Part shown: positions 37,701-45,535 of the stretch, piece after piece
How positions within the stretch are numbered: position 1 is the stretch's first letter
How the letters are laid out: every line of letters begins with the position of its first letter
Assembly: GCA_025146135.1 (NCBI GenBank)
Contig: CP102255.1
Location: forward strand, 186,001 to 250,000
Direction: 5' to 3'
DNA: 64,000 bases
From: Anaerotruncus colihominis
GTDB lineage: Bacteria; Bacillota; Clostridia; Oscillospirales; Ruminococcaceae
Notes under the pieces: generated by a model
The model's input: only the letters and a program-made list of their open reading frames with translations
Told to the model about the DNA's origin: nothing
Databases searched by the model: none
Translations under genes and position numbers: made by a program

Positions 37701-38335
37701 TCGTCGCCTAGCTGGCGGTGCTCCATATAAATATTGGTTTCACCATTTGCAAACCGCTCAAGCAACTGCTTGCGGCCAAAGGTGTTTTTAAACTGTTCGC
37801 GGAAATCGGGATGCATGGTTTGCGCACCGATTTCAATCAGTTCGTCAAAGTTGCCCTCATCGGGCGCCTGCTTTGTATCGAACCGTTCGTATTCAACCAT
37901 GAAAAAACGGTTTCTGGTCAGGTTGACATAGATGACCATTGAATAAACATACGAAATCGCCTGCAGCATCCGCCGCCGGCCCCACTCCAGCTCCTGCTCG
38001 CGCCTTGTGAGCGTGTGCGGGCCGACCGTTATGATATAGGCCGGTATCCCCTCGGCCCAGAGCATTCTGGTGGCCGTGATATCGACCATTCCACCGAATG
38101 GATCGTTATACGATACCGTTGTATGCGACTCCCGGTCGCCGATGGAAAGCAGCGGGCAGTTGGAACATGTGTCGGGCCACAGCTCGTGGCAGACGGATCC
38201 AATGCGCACAGCGGGCGCGACCGCCCGGACACGGTCGTTGAAATAAAGCATTTCATGCGTATCGCGCCGGATAACATAGATGCCGATGCTGGTGATATGA
38301 TCGAGAACCTTTTCCAATTGTTCCAGATACGACAT
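34763..38335 (-). CDS. Soluble multi-PAS hybrid histidine kinase with two receiver domains
   Basis: 1190 residues without membrane segments or signal. The N-terminal part holds at least four PAS-like modules (repeated F-hP.Y, YHWF or YHW.S and IG..RDIT motifs); residues 45-62 include CHELWPDTCSNCPLL, a Cys-rich patch that might bind metal. Then HisKA with H684 in SRMSHDIRTPMNAIIG, HATPase (NQILMNLLSNAIKFTPEGG, ADTGVGISPEF, GTGLGMTI), receiver 1 (LIVDDDVITCEH, IDWKMPGMDG) and receiver 2 (LLVEDNEINMEI, LMDIRMPVMDG). ATG 38335 follows AGGGGTGATCG. The signal is cytoplasmic and unknown. No DNA-binding output gene lies next to it. Confidence 0.9.
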   Translation of the reverse strand: MSYLEQLEKVLDHITSIGIYVIRRDTHEMLYFNDRVRAVAPAVRIGSVCHELWPDTCSNCPLLSIGDRESHTTVSYNDPFGGMVDITATRMLWAEGIPAYIITVGPHTLTRREQELEWGRRRMLQAISYVYSMVIYVNLTRNRFFMVEYERFDTKQAPDEGNFDELIEIGAQTMHPDFREQFKNTFGRKQLLERFANGETNIYMEHRQLGDDGEYHWTVTRVVRVENPMSSDVLEITLSRNIDHEKQLEERLKVQQEMERERIRYQTAVESTDDIMFEYDVSSDFFTAFEGVFQDGVRCTQRFEQPGYLSRMELTGFIHPDYIERMRDKLNGRTLEDIEIRMLTPYTQEYHWFLIRGNMLYENNRPVLMIGMLRDITHIKQLELERESLERIYHFTVNQDYNLVATIEVPTETYVIRFCSLGSIYQLPQAGAYPDQVARIAQLAVYPDDRGEFIRQLDLPTLISHLKQSDQECRLYCRILSNDGAFRWKRIRFTYYEGDQTHILLTIQDVQEVREAKNRELVRNRIFATAFRDLYDQVFEADLITNEIHEIICDEDGIQRIPGGQTLREVIDYRWEHLIHPDFRRQYMQEMDMDTIPERLASSPSIYFEVRRKTSFTSDEYHWYSIQIQFLSKSYDSYKIMLYMRDIDQTRREDERNKRALQDALVLARDANRAKSDFISRMSHDIRTPMNAIIGMTAIAAANLGNEAKISDCLQKIGVSAKFLLSLINDILDMSKIESGKVVIAQCEFNFHRMIQGISSVFGQQAAQKHLAFNVYLEENFPLTCTGDELRINQILMNLLSNAIKFTPEGGRVSLRIERKKAKEHITLVRFEVADTGVGISPEFQKRIFDPFEQESAGSGRVFEGTGLGMTITQNLVALMDGRISLESEPGKGSRFIVELPLELGEAVEPAVVDSESIGHLRVLIVDDDVITCEHTQTILLHMGLESVWVTSGEQTLRELREARAKNQNYDVAFIDWKMPGMDGLETARRMRELVGPETLVIIMSAYDWAQIESEARAAGVDHFISKPMFPESVRDALSRAVQDAPPAQEPDSYQFCGERILLVEDNEINMEIARTLLEMQGLTVDEASNGQEAVDRFQASAPGYYRVILMDIRMPVMDGVTATQKIRALPRADAATVPIVAMTANAFQEDEEYAGQIGMNGYLIKPIDIKSLFKGLNQLLNQGLTQIYI

Positions 38336-38455
38336 CCGATCACCCCTGTCCGATATATACAAATTTATTTTGCCGCAGCGCAAGCCCTTTCGGGTTTGGA
38401 TACGCAAAACAGCAGCGAAACCAGCGGAGCTGGTTTCGCTGGTTGCCCTGTGCAT

Positions 38456-38483
38456 ATTGTAGCATATTTTCGGGAAAAATCAA
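38456..38483 (-). promoter_or_regulatory. Promoter of the hybrid kinase operon
   Basis: TTGATT, 16-bp spacer, TACAAT on the minus strand. The early leader contains a perfect hairpin GCGAAACCAGC/GCTGGTTTCGC (38415-38439). Confidence 0.7.
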
Positions 38484-38521
38484 TCATTTATACACTTTTA
38501 TGCAACCGATGTTTGTATGGA

Positions 38522-38550
38522 TTGTCTCGCTGTCCCGGCTGTGATACAAT
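38522..38550 (+). promoter_or_regulatory. Promoter of the flavodoxin/ferredoxin gene
   Basis: TTGTCT, 17-bp spacer, TACAAT with a TGTGA extended -10. Confidence 0.75.
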
Positions 38551-38611
38551 AGCTGAAAAAAACAGCGCGCCGCGCGTTTTCCCAAAGCCTGCGGCGCGGG
38601 GAGGAATGGCA

Positions 38612-39370
38612 ATGCATCAAACGGTTCGCGTGTTTTATTTCAGCCCGACCGGCGGCGTCCGGCGCGTGGCGCGCGCACTGGGCAGCGCGCTGGCCAAAGC
38701 GCCGGAGTTTTTCGACCTGTCGGACCAAGACGTTTTCATACCAAAGGCGGACGGCGAACTGCCCGCTGTATTTGCTGTGCCGGTGTTCGCGGGACGCGTC
38801 CCCGCGCCCGCGCGCGAAGCGGTGCGCCGCATCGCGGGCGCGGGCGCGCCTGCCGTGGCGGTTGCCGTATACGGCAACCGCGCGTTTGAAGACGCTCTGC
38901 TTGAGTTGTGCGACCTGCTCACAGCGCAGGCGTTTGTACCTGTGGCGGCCGGCGCTTTTATTGCGGGGCACTCCATGCTGCGCACAGTCGCGGCCGGCCG
39001 GCCGGATGCGCGCGACATGCAGGAGATTGAAGCTTTCGCGGCGGCGGTGCAGGAAAAATTGGACAGCTGCAGGCATGCGGCGGTATCTGTTCCGGGCAGC
39101 CGGCCGTACTGCGCGGGCAAACCGCTCCCGCTGCGGCCACAGGCTTCGGACAGATGCGTGAGCTGCGGGCTTTGCGCGCGGCGCTGTCCGGTGGGCGCCA
39201 TCCCGCCGGACGCGCCGGATAAGACGGGGGAGGCGTGTATTCTCTGTATGCGTTGCGTTGCAGTCTGCCCGCGCCAGGCGCGTGCGCTGCCGCCCGCGGG
39301 ACTGATGGCTGTGCAGGCAAAGCTGGGCGGCCTGACACAGGTGCGGCGTGAAAATCAGACATGGCTGTAA
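38612..39370 (+). CDS. EFR1-type flavodoxin-ferredoxin fusion
   Basis: 252 residues. VRVFYFSPTGGVRRVARALG is a flavodoxin FMN loop, and VPVFAGRVPAPAREAVRRI and AVYGNRAFEDALLEL continue the flavodoxin fold. Near the C-terminus two 4Fe-4S motifs appear: CVSCGLCARRCPVGAI and CILCMRCVAVCPRQA. Such proteins shuttle electrons in anaerobes; partner unknown. ATG 38612 is seven bases after GGGGAGG; ATG 38606 lies too close. Codon use is strongly GC-rich. Stands alone with its own promoter and terminator. Confidence 0.88.
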   Translation: MHQTVRVFYFSPTGGVRRVARALGSALAKAPEFFDLSDQDVFIPKADGELPAVFAVPVFAGRVPAPAREAVRRIAGAGAPAVAVAVYGNRAFEDALLELCDLLTAQAFVPVAAGAFIAGHSMLRTVAAGRPDARDMQEIEAFAAAVQEKLDSCRHAAVSVPGSRPYCAGKPLPLRPQASDRCVSCGLCARRCPVGAIPPDAPDKTGEACILCMRCVAVCPRQARALPPAGLMAVQAKLGGLTQVRRENQTWL

Positions 39371-39382
39371 AAGAAGCGGCTG

Positions 39383-39420
39383 AAGGCTTCTCGGGATTGG
39401 CGGTCCCGGGGAGCCTTTTT
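39383..39420 (+). terminator. Terminator after the flavodoxin gene
   Basis: AAGGCTTCTCGGGA pairs with TCCCGGGGAGCCTT (one mismatch pair), followed by TTT. Confidence 0.75.
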
Positions 39421-39522
39421 GATGTGTAGAAGGTTGCAGCAAAATCTGTGATCGCTATATCCAAATTGGTTGTTCGATTTTGGTTTGAAATGACGATTGA
39501 ATAAACATAATTTAAAAAGTAG

Positions 39523-39551
39523 TTGCACTTATTACGATTATTTGTTACAAT
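39523..39551 (+). promoter_or_regulatory. Promoter of the second DeoR regulator
   Basis: TTGCAC, 17-bp spacer, TACAAT. The 9-mer TTGTTACAA overlapping the -10 (39542-39550) recurs inside the promoter at 41840-41868, a candidate shared operator. Confidence 0.7.
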
Positions 39552-39590
39552 GCAATTGAAGTAACCAAGCTTGACACGGGAGGTGTGCGC

Positions 39591-40400
39591 ATGCGTAAGA
39601 GCGTTTTTCAGGTTAACAAACGCCAAAAAGAGGTTCTTTCGCAGCTCGAACAGGACGGCGTGGTTTATGTGACGCGCCTGAGCGAGCGTTTCGGCGTATC
39701 AGAAATCACAATTCGCCGCGATCTGGAGACGATGGAACGGGCCAGGCTGCTTACCCGTTTTCATGGCGGCGCCCGCCTGCCGGAGGAGCCGGCAGAGGCG
39801 GTGCCGCTGTTTGACGAGAAGGGCCGCCGCAATCTTGATGAAAAGATTCTGATCGCCCGCCGTGTAGCCGAATTGATCCATGAGGACGATATGGTATTTA
39901 TGAACAGCGGCTCTACGGTCACGCACATCCCTCAATTTTTGCAGAATAAACGCGTTACGATCATCACAAACAACGCACGGATGGCTTGTGTCGATTATGG
40001 CGAGTCGGTCAGCCTTCTGCTGACCGGCGGTATCCACAACAAGATTACACAGTCGTTGACGGGCGATCTGGCCAAGCGCGCGCTCGAACAGGTCTATGCG
40101 ACCGTCTGCGTACTCGGGGTGAACGGTATTTCCGCCGAGGATGGAATAACAACCTCGCTTTACCAGGAAACGGAGATCAACGACGCGATGCTCAACCGCT
40201 GCCGCGGCAAGCGCATCGTTGCGGCGGACAGCAGCAAGGTGGGCCGCACGCTCAATTTTATCAGCGCGCCGATCGATAAGATCGATATGCTCGTGACCAC
40301 CTCCCGCGCCGACCCTGCGGAGGTTGAAAAGCTCAAGGCGCGCGGCGTGGAAGTGCTTGTGGTGCCGTGCGAGCCGGCGGGCGGGGAACACTGCATGTAA
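39591..40400 (+). CDS. DeoR-family transcriptional regulator
   Basis: 269 residues. The HTH (NKRQKEVLSQLEQDGVVYVT, VSEITIRRDLETMERA, FHGGAR) is followed by a DeoRC sensor (MNSGSTVTHIPQFL, IITNNARMA, LTGGIHNKI, VAADSSKVGR). Start ATG 39591 behind GGGAGGTG; a GTG two codons upstream overlaps the ribosome site. It precedes the PLP lyase and transporter genes and is the likely regulator of this regulon, sensing a phosphorylated sugar-like intermediate by analogy with the family. Confidence 0.88.
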   Translation: MRKSVFQVNKRQKEVLSQLEQDGVVYVTRLSERFGVSEITIRRDLETMERARLLTRFHGGARLPEEPAEAVPLFDEKGRRNLDEKILIARRVAELIHEDDMVFMNSGSTVTHIPQFLQNKRVTIITNNARMACVDYGESVSLLLTGGIHNKITQSLTGDLAKRALEQVYATVCVLGVNGISAEDGITTSLYQETEINDAMLNRCRGKRIVAADSSKVGRTLNFISAPIDKIDMLVTTSRADPAEVEKLKARGVEVLVVPCEPAGGEHCM

Positions 40401-40482
40401 AGCGACCGGATCGTCGAGGCCGCGCGGGGACAATCAACAAAGGCGCGCCGGCGCCATGTTCGATAGGAAGGATGCGGTTAAA

Positions 40483-41649
40483 ATGAGTAAAAGCAGCGAA
40501 TTGATGCCGAATATCGATCGGAAATTGACCTTTGTGGACAATGGCGCTTATGACCGGATGGCGTTTGACACACGCGCCATCGAAATCGGTAACGACACGG
40601 ACCGTTCGGCGGTGCCGATTTATGCGTCGGTGACGTCGGGCGCTGGTTACCAGCGCCACGGCGACCCGTCGCGCGATGCCGTTTCGCGTAACATCGCGTC
40701 GCTTGAGGGGACGCGCTGCGCCCTGATGACCGCAAGCGGCGTTTCCGCCATGACGCTGCCGCTGCTCGCGCTTTTGGGCCGCGGCGACCGGATCATCTGC
40801 CACTACGATTTGTACATCTGGACGTATTTTTTCGTACGGGAGGATCTGCCGCGCCTGTGCGGCGCGCAGGCCGACATGATCGATATGACCGACCTGAACC
40901 AGCTTGAGGACGCGCTCAGTCGGGGAAAAACAAAAATGATCGTGCTGGAAACGATCGCCAACCCGCTGATGAACGTGATCGATATCAAAGCCTGCGCGGA
41001 GCTGGCGCACCGCTACGGCGCGCTGGTGTTGGTGGACAATACGTTCGCGTCGCCTTATCTCTGCCGTCCGGCGGAGCTTGGTGCGGATATCGTGGCTGAA
41101 AGCCTGACAAAATATCTCAACGGCCACGGCGACGCCATGGGCGGTGCAATCTGTACCAGTGACGAACAGCTTTACCTTCAGTTCCAGCGGATGATGGGCG
41201 TGATCGGCTGCTGCATGAGTCCGTTCAATTCGTTTCTGATCATGCGCGGCATCCAGACGCTGCCGCTGCGCATGGAGCGCCACTGTGACAACGCCGAGGC
41301 GCTTGTGGCCTGGCTGGCCAAACAGCCGCATGTGTATAACCTGACGTACCCCGGGCTGGCCGAGCATCCGCAGCATGCGCTTGCAAAACGGCAGCTCAAG
41401 CGGTTTGGAGGCATGTTGGGGTTCCAGCTTGCGTGCGATCACGGCACGCTGTACAATGTGATCCTCAAGGAGCTCAGGCTGTTCAAGCACTGGGTCAGCC
41501 TGGGCGAGGCGCATTCGCTCATCAGCCCCAAGGACGCCGACCCTGAAAAGGGGATCCCGGCGGACTTTATCCGCGTTTCAGCCGGGCTGGAAAACAGCGG
41601 CGATCTGATCGCCGACCTGGAGCAGGCCTTTTCCAAGGTGCGCTGGTAA
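40483..41649 (+). CDS. Cys/Met-metabolism PLP-dependent lyase
   Basis: 388 residues of the cystathionine/methionine gamma-lyase family: YQRHGDPSRDAVSRNIASLEG, ASGVSAMTLPLLALL, VLVDNTFASPYL with D185, and the PLP lysine K210 in ESLTKYLNGHGD. The usual DLYGGT loop reads DLYIWT here, so substrate preference may differ from standard lyases. Family reactions are beta- or gamma-eliminations of sulfur amino acids. ATG 40483 follows AGGAAGGATG. Position 80 bases after the DeoR gene suggests it acts in the same pathway as the transporter and lactonase below. Confidence 0.88.
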   Translation: MSKSSELMPNIDRKLTFVDNGAYDRMAFDTRAIEIGNDTDRSAVPIYASVTSGAGYQRHGDPSRDAVSRNIASLEGTRCALMTASGVSAMTLPLLALLGRGDRIICHYDLYIWTYFFVREDLPRLCGAQADMIDMTDLNQLEDALSRGKTKMIVLETIANPLMNVIDIKACAELAHRYGALVLVDNTFASPYLCRPAELGADIVAESLTKYLNGHGDAMGGAICTSDEQLYLQFQRMMGVIGCCMSPFNSFLIMRGIQTLPLRMERHCDNAEALVAWLAKQPHVYNLTYPGLAEHPQHALAKRQLKRFGGMLGFQLACDHGTLYNVILKELRLFKHWVSLGEAHSLISPKDADPEKGIPADFIRVSAGLENSGDLIADLEQAFSKVRW

Positions 41650-41686
41650 CGGCCGGAAACGCGCCTGCGTATGCAGGCTGAAGAAT

Positions 41687-41714
41687 AAAAAAACACCCGC
41701 GCGGGTGTTTTTTT
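41687..41714 (+). terminator. Terminator after the PLP lyase gene
   Basis: AAAAAAACACCCGC directly pairs with GCGGGTGTTTTTTT; classic intrinsic terminator. Confidence 0.88.
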
Positions 41715-41839
41715 ATTGCTTATTTTTGTAAACGATCGTAAACACCAACAATTATGATCGAATATTTAAACGAATTGAATAAATTCAGCAATAAAAACAT
41801 ATATAATCCTCTAAAAGTGAAAAATTCAGTTGATTTTGA

Positions 41840-41868
41840 TTGACTTTTATGATTGTTACAAATAAAAT
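41840..41868 (+). promoter_or_regulatory. Promoter of the Dpp-type transport operon
   Basis: TTGACT, 17-bp spacer, TAAAAT. TTGTTACAA lies in the spacer (41853-41861), and AAACGATC-like motifs recur at 41738 and 41899 or so. The AT-rich 41715-41962 holds no gene. Confidence 0.7.
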
Positions 41869-41962
41869 AGAGTTAAACAGATCGAAAACAAGAAAAAACG
41901 ATCATTATACGAAAAGAAAATCGTGCAAAAAAGGTTATACCGTTCAGACAGGAGGAAGGATT

Positions 41963-43606
41963 ATGAAAAGAAAACTGGCAGCACTTCTTGCGGCGGCGGC
42001 CCTGGCGTCCACACTTGCGGCGTGCGGCGGCGGCACGCAGACCCCGGCTTCACAGCCCGGCGCGCCCGCTTCACAGGCGGCGCCGCTCGAACCGACCGAG
42101 GCCCCGACAACGACCGACGCCGTCAAGCGCGGCGGCGTGCTCACGACGAGCCGCCTGGGCATCACGCCGCTCAACCCCACCAAGTATATCGCCATGCAGG
42201 GCGATAAGATCATCGAGGGGCTTTTCTTCGACAGCCTGGTCAACATCAATGAAAAGATGGAGGTCGAACCGTTTCTGGCCGAATCGTGGACGGTCTCCGA
42301 GGACGGCCTGACCATCGATATGAAGCTCAAGGAGGGCGTCAAATATTTTGACGGCACAGAGATGACCGCCGAGACGGTCAAATACTGTTGGGATTGGTAC
42401 CTTGACCCCGATACGGCCGCCAACTTCTATCCGCTGATCTCCGATGTGCAGTCGGTGGATGCGGTGGACCAATACAACCTGCGTTTCAATTTCTCGCAGC
42501 CAAACGCCGGCTTTATCGAGCTGATGTCGTATCAGGCGGGCTATGTGCTCTCCCCCGCGTCGATTGACAAGTATAAGCAAACCGGCGATGAAACCGTCTT
42601 TGCGCGCGAGGGCGGAACCGGCGCCTTCAAGCTGGTCGAGAATGTGGACGGCGTGAGCATCACCGCCGAAAAGAACCCGGACTATCATGTGATGGGCGAG
42701 GACGGCCAGCCGCTTCCGTACCTGGACGGCGTTGTCGTCAAGATCATCGGCGACGAGGCGGTCGCAGCATCCAACCTGATCAGCGGAGACCTCGATATGA
42801 TCGACGTGGTCAGCCAGCCGGCCGTCGTCAGCCAGATCAGCAACGCCCAGGGCTGCCAGATCAAGATCAACGCTCCGCGCGAGGTATTCCATTTGTATAT
42901 GAATATGGAGCAGGAGCCGTTTGACGATCCGCTTGTGCGCCAGGCGATGTGCTACGCGGTCAACCGCGACGAACTCAACCAGGTGGTCAGTATGGGACAG
43001 GCCATCCAGACGCCGTGGCTGACGCTGCCCGATCAGTGGTACTACAAGGACGGCGAGATCATCGGCTACGACCCGGCCAAGGCAAAGGAGCTGCTGGCCC
43101 AGGCCGGCTATCCCGACGGCGTGGAGGTCGAGCTTTACTACGGCACTTACGGCGTCATGCAGGCTGAATGCGAACTGATCCAGGCGCAGGCGAAAGAGGC
43201 CGGCTTCAATATCAAGCTGGTCGGCATGGACGGCGCATCCGTCAAAACGCTCTGGGCGCTCCAGAACACCGACGCCCCGGCCGGTATGCGCCTGCAAAAC
43301 AACATCATCCCCAAATCCGACCCGTATACACAGATGGAATATATCTTCGGTGAAAATGCGATCCAGAACTGTTCGCGCTGGATCGACGCGGAATACCAGG
43401 AACTGCTCAAGAAAGTCAAAGTGACTTTTGACCGCGACGAGGCCAAGACGATGCTCGACCGGATGCAGGATATCGGCCTTGAGCAGATGCCGACCGTCGT
43501 ATTGCAGGCGGGACCGCGCCGCAGCGCGCTGGCCGATCATACAATGGGCGTCTATTTCGACTGCGACGCGTCGATGAATTTCCGCGCCGCATGGCTGAAC
43601 AAATAA
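41963..43606 (+). CDS. ABC transporter substrate-binding lipoprotein (family 5)
   Basis: 547 residues. MKRKLAALLAAAALASTLAAC gives a lipobox with Cys21 followed by a Pro/Ala/Ser/Thr linker. The mature domain is of the DppA/OppA type: FFDSLVNINEKMEVEPFLAESW, TIDMKLKEGVKYFDGTEMTAE, GTGAFKLVE, PLVRQAMCYAVNRDEL. The family binds peptides, nickel chelates or oligosaccharides; enzymes encoded downstream suggest a sugar-acid-like ligand. GGAGGA precedes the ATG. First gene of an operon to about 51.2 kb. Confidence 0.9.
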   Translation: MKRKLAALLAAAALASTLAACGGGTQTPASQPGAPASQAAPLEPTEAPTTTDAVKRGGVLTTSRLGITPLNPTKYIAMQGDKIIEGLFFDSLVNINEKMEVEPFLAESWTVSEDGLTIDMKLKEGVKYFDGTEMTAETVKYCWDWYLDPDTAANFYPLISDVQSVDAVDQYNLRFNFSQPNAGFIELMSYQAGYVLSPASIDKYKQTGDETVFAREGGTGAFKLVENVDGVSITAEKNPDYHVMGEDGQPLPYLDGVVVKIIGDEAVAASNLISGDLDMIDVVSQPAVVSQISNAQGCQIKINAPREVFHLYMNMEQEPFDDPLVRQAMCYAVNRDELNQVVSMGQAIQTPWLTLPDQWYYKDGEIIGYDPAKAKELLAQAGYPDGVEVELYYGTYGVMQAECELIQAQAKEAGFNIKLVGMDGASVKTLWALQNTDAPAGMRLQNNIIPKSDPYTQMEYIFGENAIQNCSRWIDAEYQELLKKVKVTFDRDEAKTMLDRMQDIGLEQMPTVVLQAGPRRSALADHTMGVYFDCDASMNFRAAWLNK

Positions 43607-43622
43607 GTCTGCCGGATTGCAC

Positions 43623-43655
43623 GCGGCCGCGGCGGCCCCGGGCCGCCGCGGCCGC
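43623..43655 (+). terminator. Intra-operon hairpin after the binding-protein gene
   Basis: Two 16-base arms (GCGGCCGCGGCGGCCC and its complement) separated by one base, followed by TTCGCTTTTT. Probably partial termination or mRNA protection, favouring high binding-protein levels. Confidence 0.7.
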
Positions 43656-43687
43656 TTCGCTTTTTGGCGGAATGCGGGGGAATGAGC

Positions 43688-44647
43688 ATGGCCGCTTCCA
43701 TAGGCAAGAAACTATTATCCATGATACCGCTCGCGCTGATCGTCAGCATCATCCTGTTCGGGCTGATCAACCTGCTGCCGGGCAATGCGGCGATGGCGAT
43801 TCTGGGCGATTCGGGCAACCTCGAGCAGATCGAACAGCTCGAGGCGGAGCTGGGGCTGGACCAGCCGGTTTATATCCAGTATATAAACTGGCTCAAGGGC
43901 GTCTGCACCGGCGATCTGGGCACGTCGATTCTAACCGGCCAGCCGGTGATCGACCGCATCGCCGAGCGTATGCCCGTCACCTTCGAGCTGATCGTCCTGT
44001 CGGTGGTGTTCGCGGCCGCCGTCGGCGTGCCGCTCGGGATTATCTGCGCGGTCCGGCGAAACCGCGCGTCGGATTACATATTAAGCTCCGTGTCGATCAT
44101 CGGCGTGGCAATGCCCGCCTTCTGGGTGGGGATGCTGCTGATCATGCTGTTTTCAATCAAGCTGCACTGGCTGCCCGCGTCCGGCTATACGCCGTTTTTT
44201 GAAAACCCGGTGGAAAACCTGCGCTCCATGGCGCTGCCTGTATTTGCGACCGGCATCGCGCTGGCGGCGACGATTGTGCGCCAGACGCGCTCGGCGGTGC
44301 TCGATGTGCTCGGGCAGGACTACATGATGACGGCCAAGTCGAAGGGCGTCCGCTATCGGACGCAGCTTTGGCGGCACGCGCTCAAAAACGCGCTGATCCC
44401 TGTGATCACAGCGATCTCGATGCAGATCGCCGGCATGATCGGCGGGTCGGTCGTCATCGAGACGGTCTTTCTGCTGCCGGGGATGGGCAAATCGATGGTG
44501 GACGCCATCTTCCAGCGCGACTACCCGATCGTCATGGGCGAGGCGCTTGTGATCGCGGTGTTTATCATCCTGCTCAATACGCTGGTGGATGTGATCTATA
44601 TTTTTGTGGACCCAAGGATTTCCCGCTCCGGGAAAAAAGGCAGGTGA
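43688..44647 (+). CDS. Dpp-type ABC permease B
   Basis: 319 residues with six membrane segments: N-terminal LLSMIPLALIVSIILFGLINLLPG, a large extracytoplasmic loop, and the EAA loop ARSKGVRYRTQLWRHALKNA-like region (MTAKSKGVRYRTQLWRHA). GGSVVIETVFLLPGMGKSMVDA is the DppB signature. ATG 43688 is seven bases from GGGGGA; ATG 43682 is too close. Forms the membrane channel with the next gene. Confidence 0.9.
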   Translation: MAASIGKKLLSMIPLALIVSIILFGLINLLPGNAAMAILGDSGNLEQIEQLEAELGLDQPVYIQYINWLKGVCTGDLGTSILTGQPVIDRIAERMPVTFELIVLSVVFAAAVGVPLGIICAVRRNRASDYILSSVSIIGVAMPAFWVGMLLIMLFSIKLHWLPASGYTPFFENPVENLRSMALPVFATGIALAATIVRQTRSAVLDVLGQDYMMTAKSKGVRYRTQLWRHALKNALIPVITAISMQIAGMIGGSVVIETVFLLPGMGKSMVDAIFQRDYPIVMGEALVIAVFIILLNTLVDVIYIFVDPRISRSGKKGR

Positions 44648-44655
44648 ACGGCGGT

Positions 44656-45522
44656 ATGAAACGATGGGAACAGTTTTTGGAATCGAACTTTTACAAGGTC
44701 TGGCGCAAGCTGATCCGCCGCCGCGTGGCGGCTGCGGGGCTGATTGTCTGCGCGGTCATTTTGATACTGGTCGTTTTCGGCGATCTGATCAGCCCGTATG
44801 ACCCGCAGCAGATCAACACGATCGAGGCGCTCCAGCCGCCGAGCGCCGCCCATTGGTTCGGCACCGACGAGATGGGCCGCGACCTGTTTTCGCGTGTGAT
44901 TTACGGCGCGCGCCTTACAATGGCGGTCAGCGTTGTGGCGGTGGCCATCTCGCTGGCGGCCGGTACGGCGCTCGGCCTGATCTCCGGTTATGCAGGCGGC
45001 GCGGTCGACCTGGTCATTTCCAAATTTATCGAGGCGCTTTCCGCCTTCCCGATGATCATGTTCGCGCTCACAATCACAGCGATCCTTGGGCCGGGGCTGC
45101 GCAATGTCATGATCGCCATCGGCGTGGCGTATGTGCCGGCGTTCGCGCGCATTGTGCGCGGTATGACGCTCACCGTCCGGGAACGGGAATACATCGAAAG
45201 CGCCGTATCCATCGGGCTGAACCGGGTTGAAATCCTGCTGCGGTACGTGCTGCCGAACGTCTCGTCGGTCATCATCGTGCAGGCGTCGCTGGCGGCCGCG
45301 TCGGCCATTCTGTCGGAGGCGTCGATGAGCTTTCTCGGCGTGGGCGTGCAGGCGCCGCAGGCAAGCTGGGGCGCGATGCTCAAGGCGGGCTACAATTATC
45401 TGTCGATGGCTCCGTGGATGAGCGTTTTTCCGGGCGTGGCGATCGTGCTGGCGGTGCTGGCGCTCAACTTTGTCGGCGACGGCCTGCGCGACGCGCTCGA
45501 CGTCCGTCTGAAAATGGACTAG
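44656..45522 (+). CDS. Dpp-type ABC permease C
   Basis: 288 residues: N-terminal membrane helix (AAAGLIVCAVILILVVFG), the DppC motif SAAHWFGTDEMGRDLFSRVIYGARLT, the EAA loop ESAVSIGLNRVEILLRYVLPN and SMSFLGVGVQAPQASWG. ATG 44656 is eight bases after the previous stop. Typical second permease of the peptide/nickel family. Confidence 0.9.
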   Translation: MKRWEQFLESNFYKVWRKLIRRRVAAAGLIVCAVILILVVFGDLISPYDPQQINTIEALQPPSAAHWFGTDEMGRDLFSRVIYGARLTMAVSVVAVAISLAAGTALGLISGYAGGAVDLVISKFIEALSAFPMIMFALTITAILGPGLRNVMIAIGVAYVPAFARIVRGMTLTVREREYIESAVSIGLNRVEILLRYVLPNVSSVIIVQASLAAASAILSEASMSFLGVGVQAPQASWGAMLKAGYNYLSMAPWMSVFPGVAIVLAVLALNFVGDGLRDALDVRLKMD

Positions 45523-45535
45523 GGGGAGCAAAGGC

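Noticed and set aside
42071-43540. 489-codon open frame on the minus strand
   Set aside because: Antisense to the family 5 binding-protein gene, with no recognisable domain or ribosome site.
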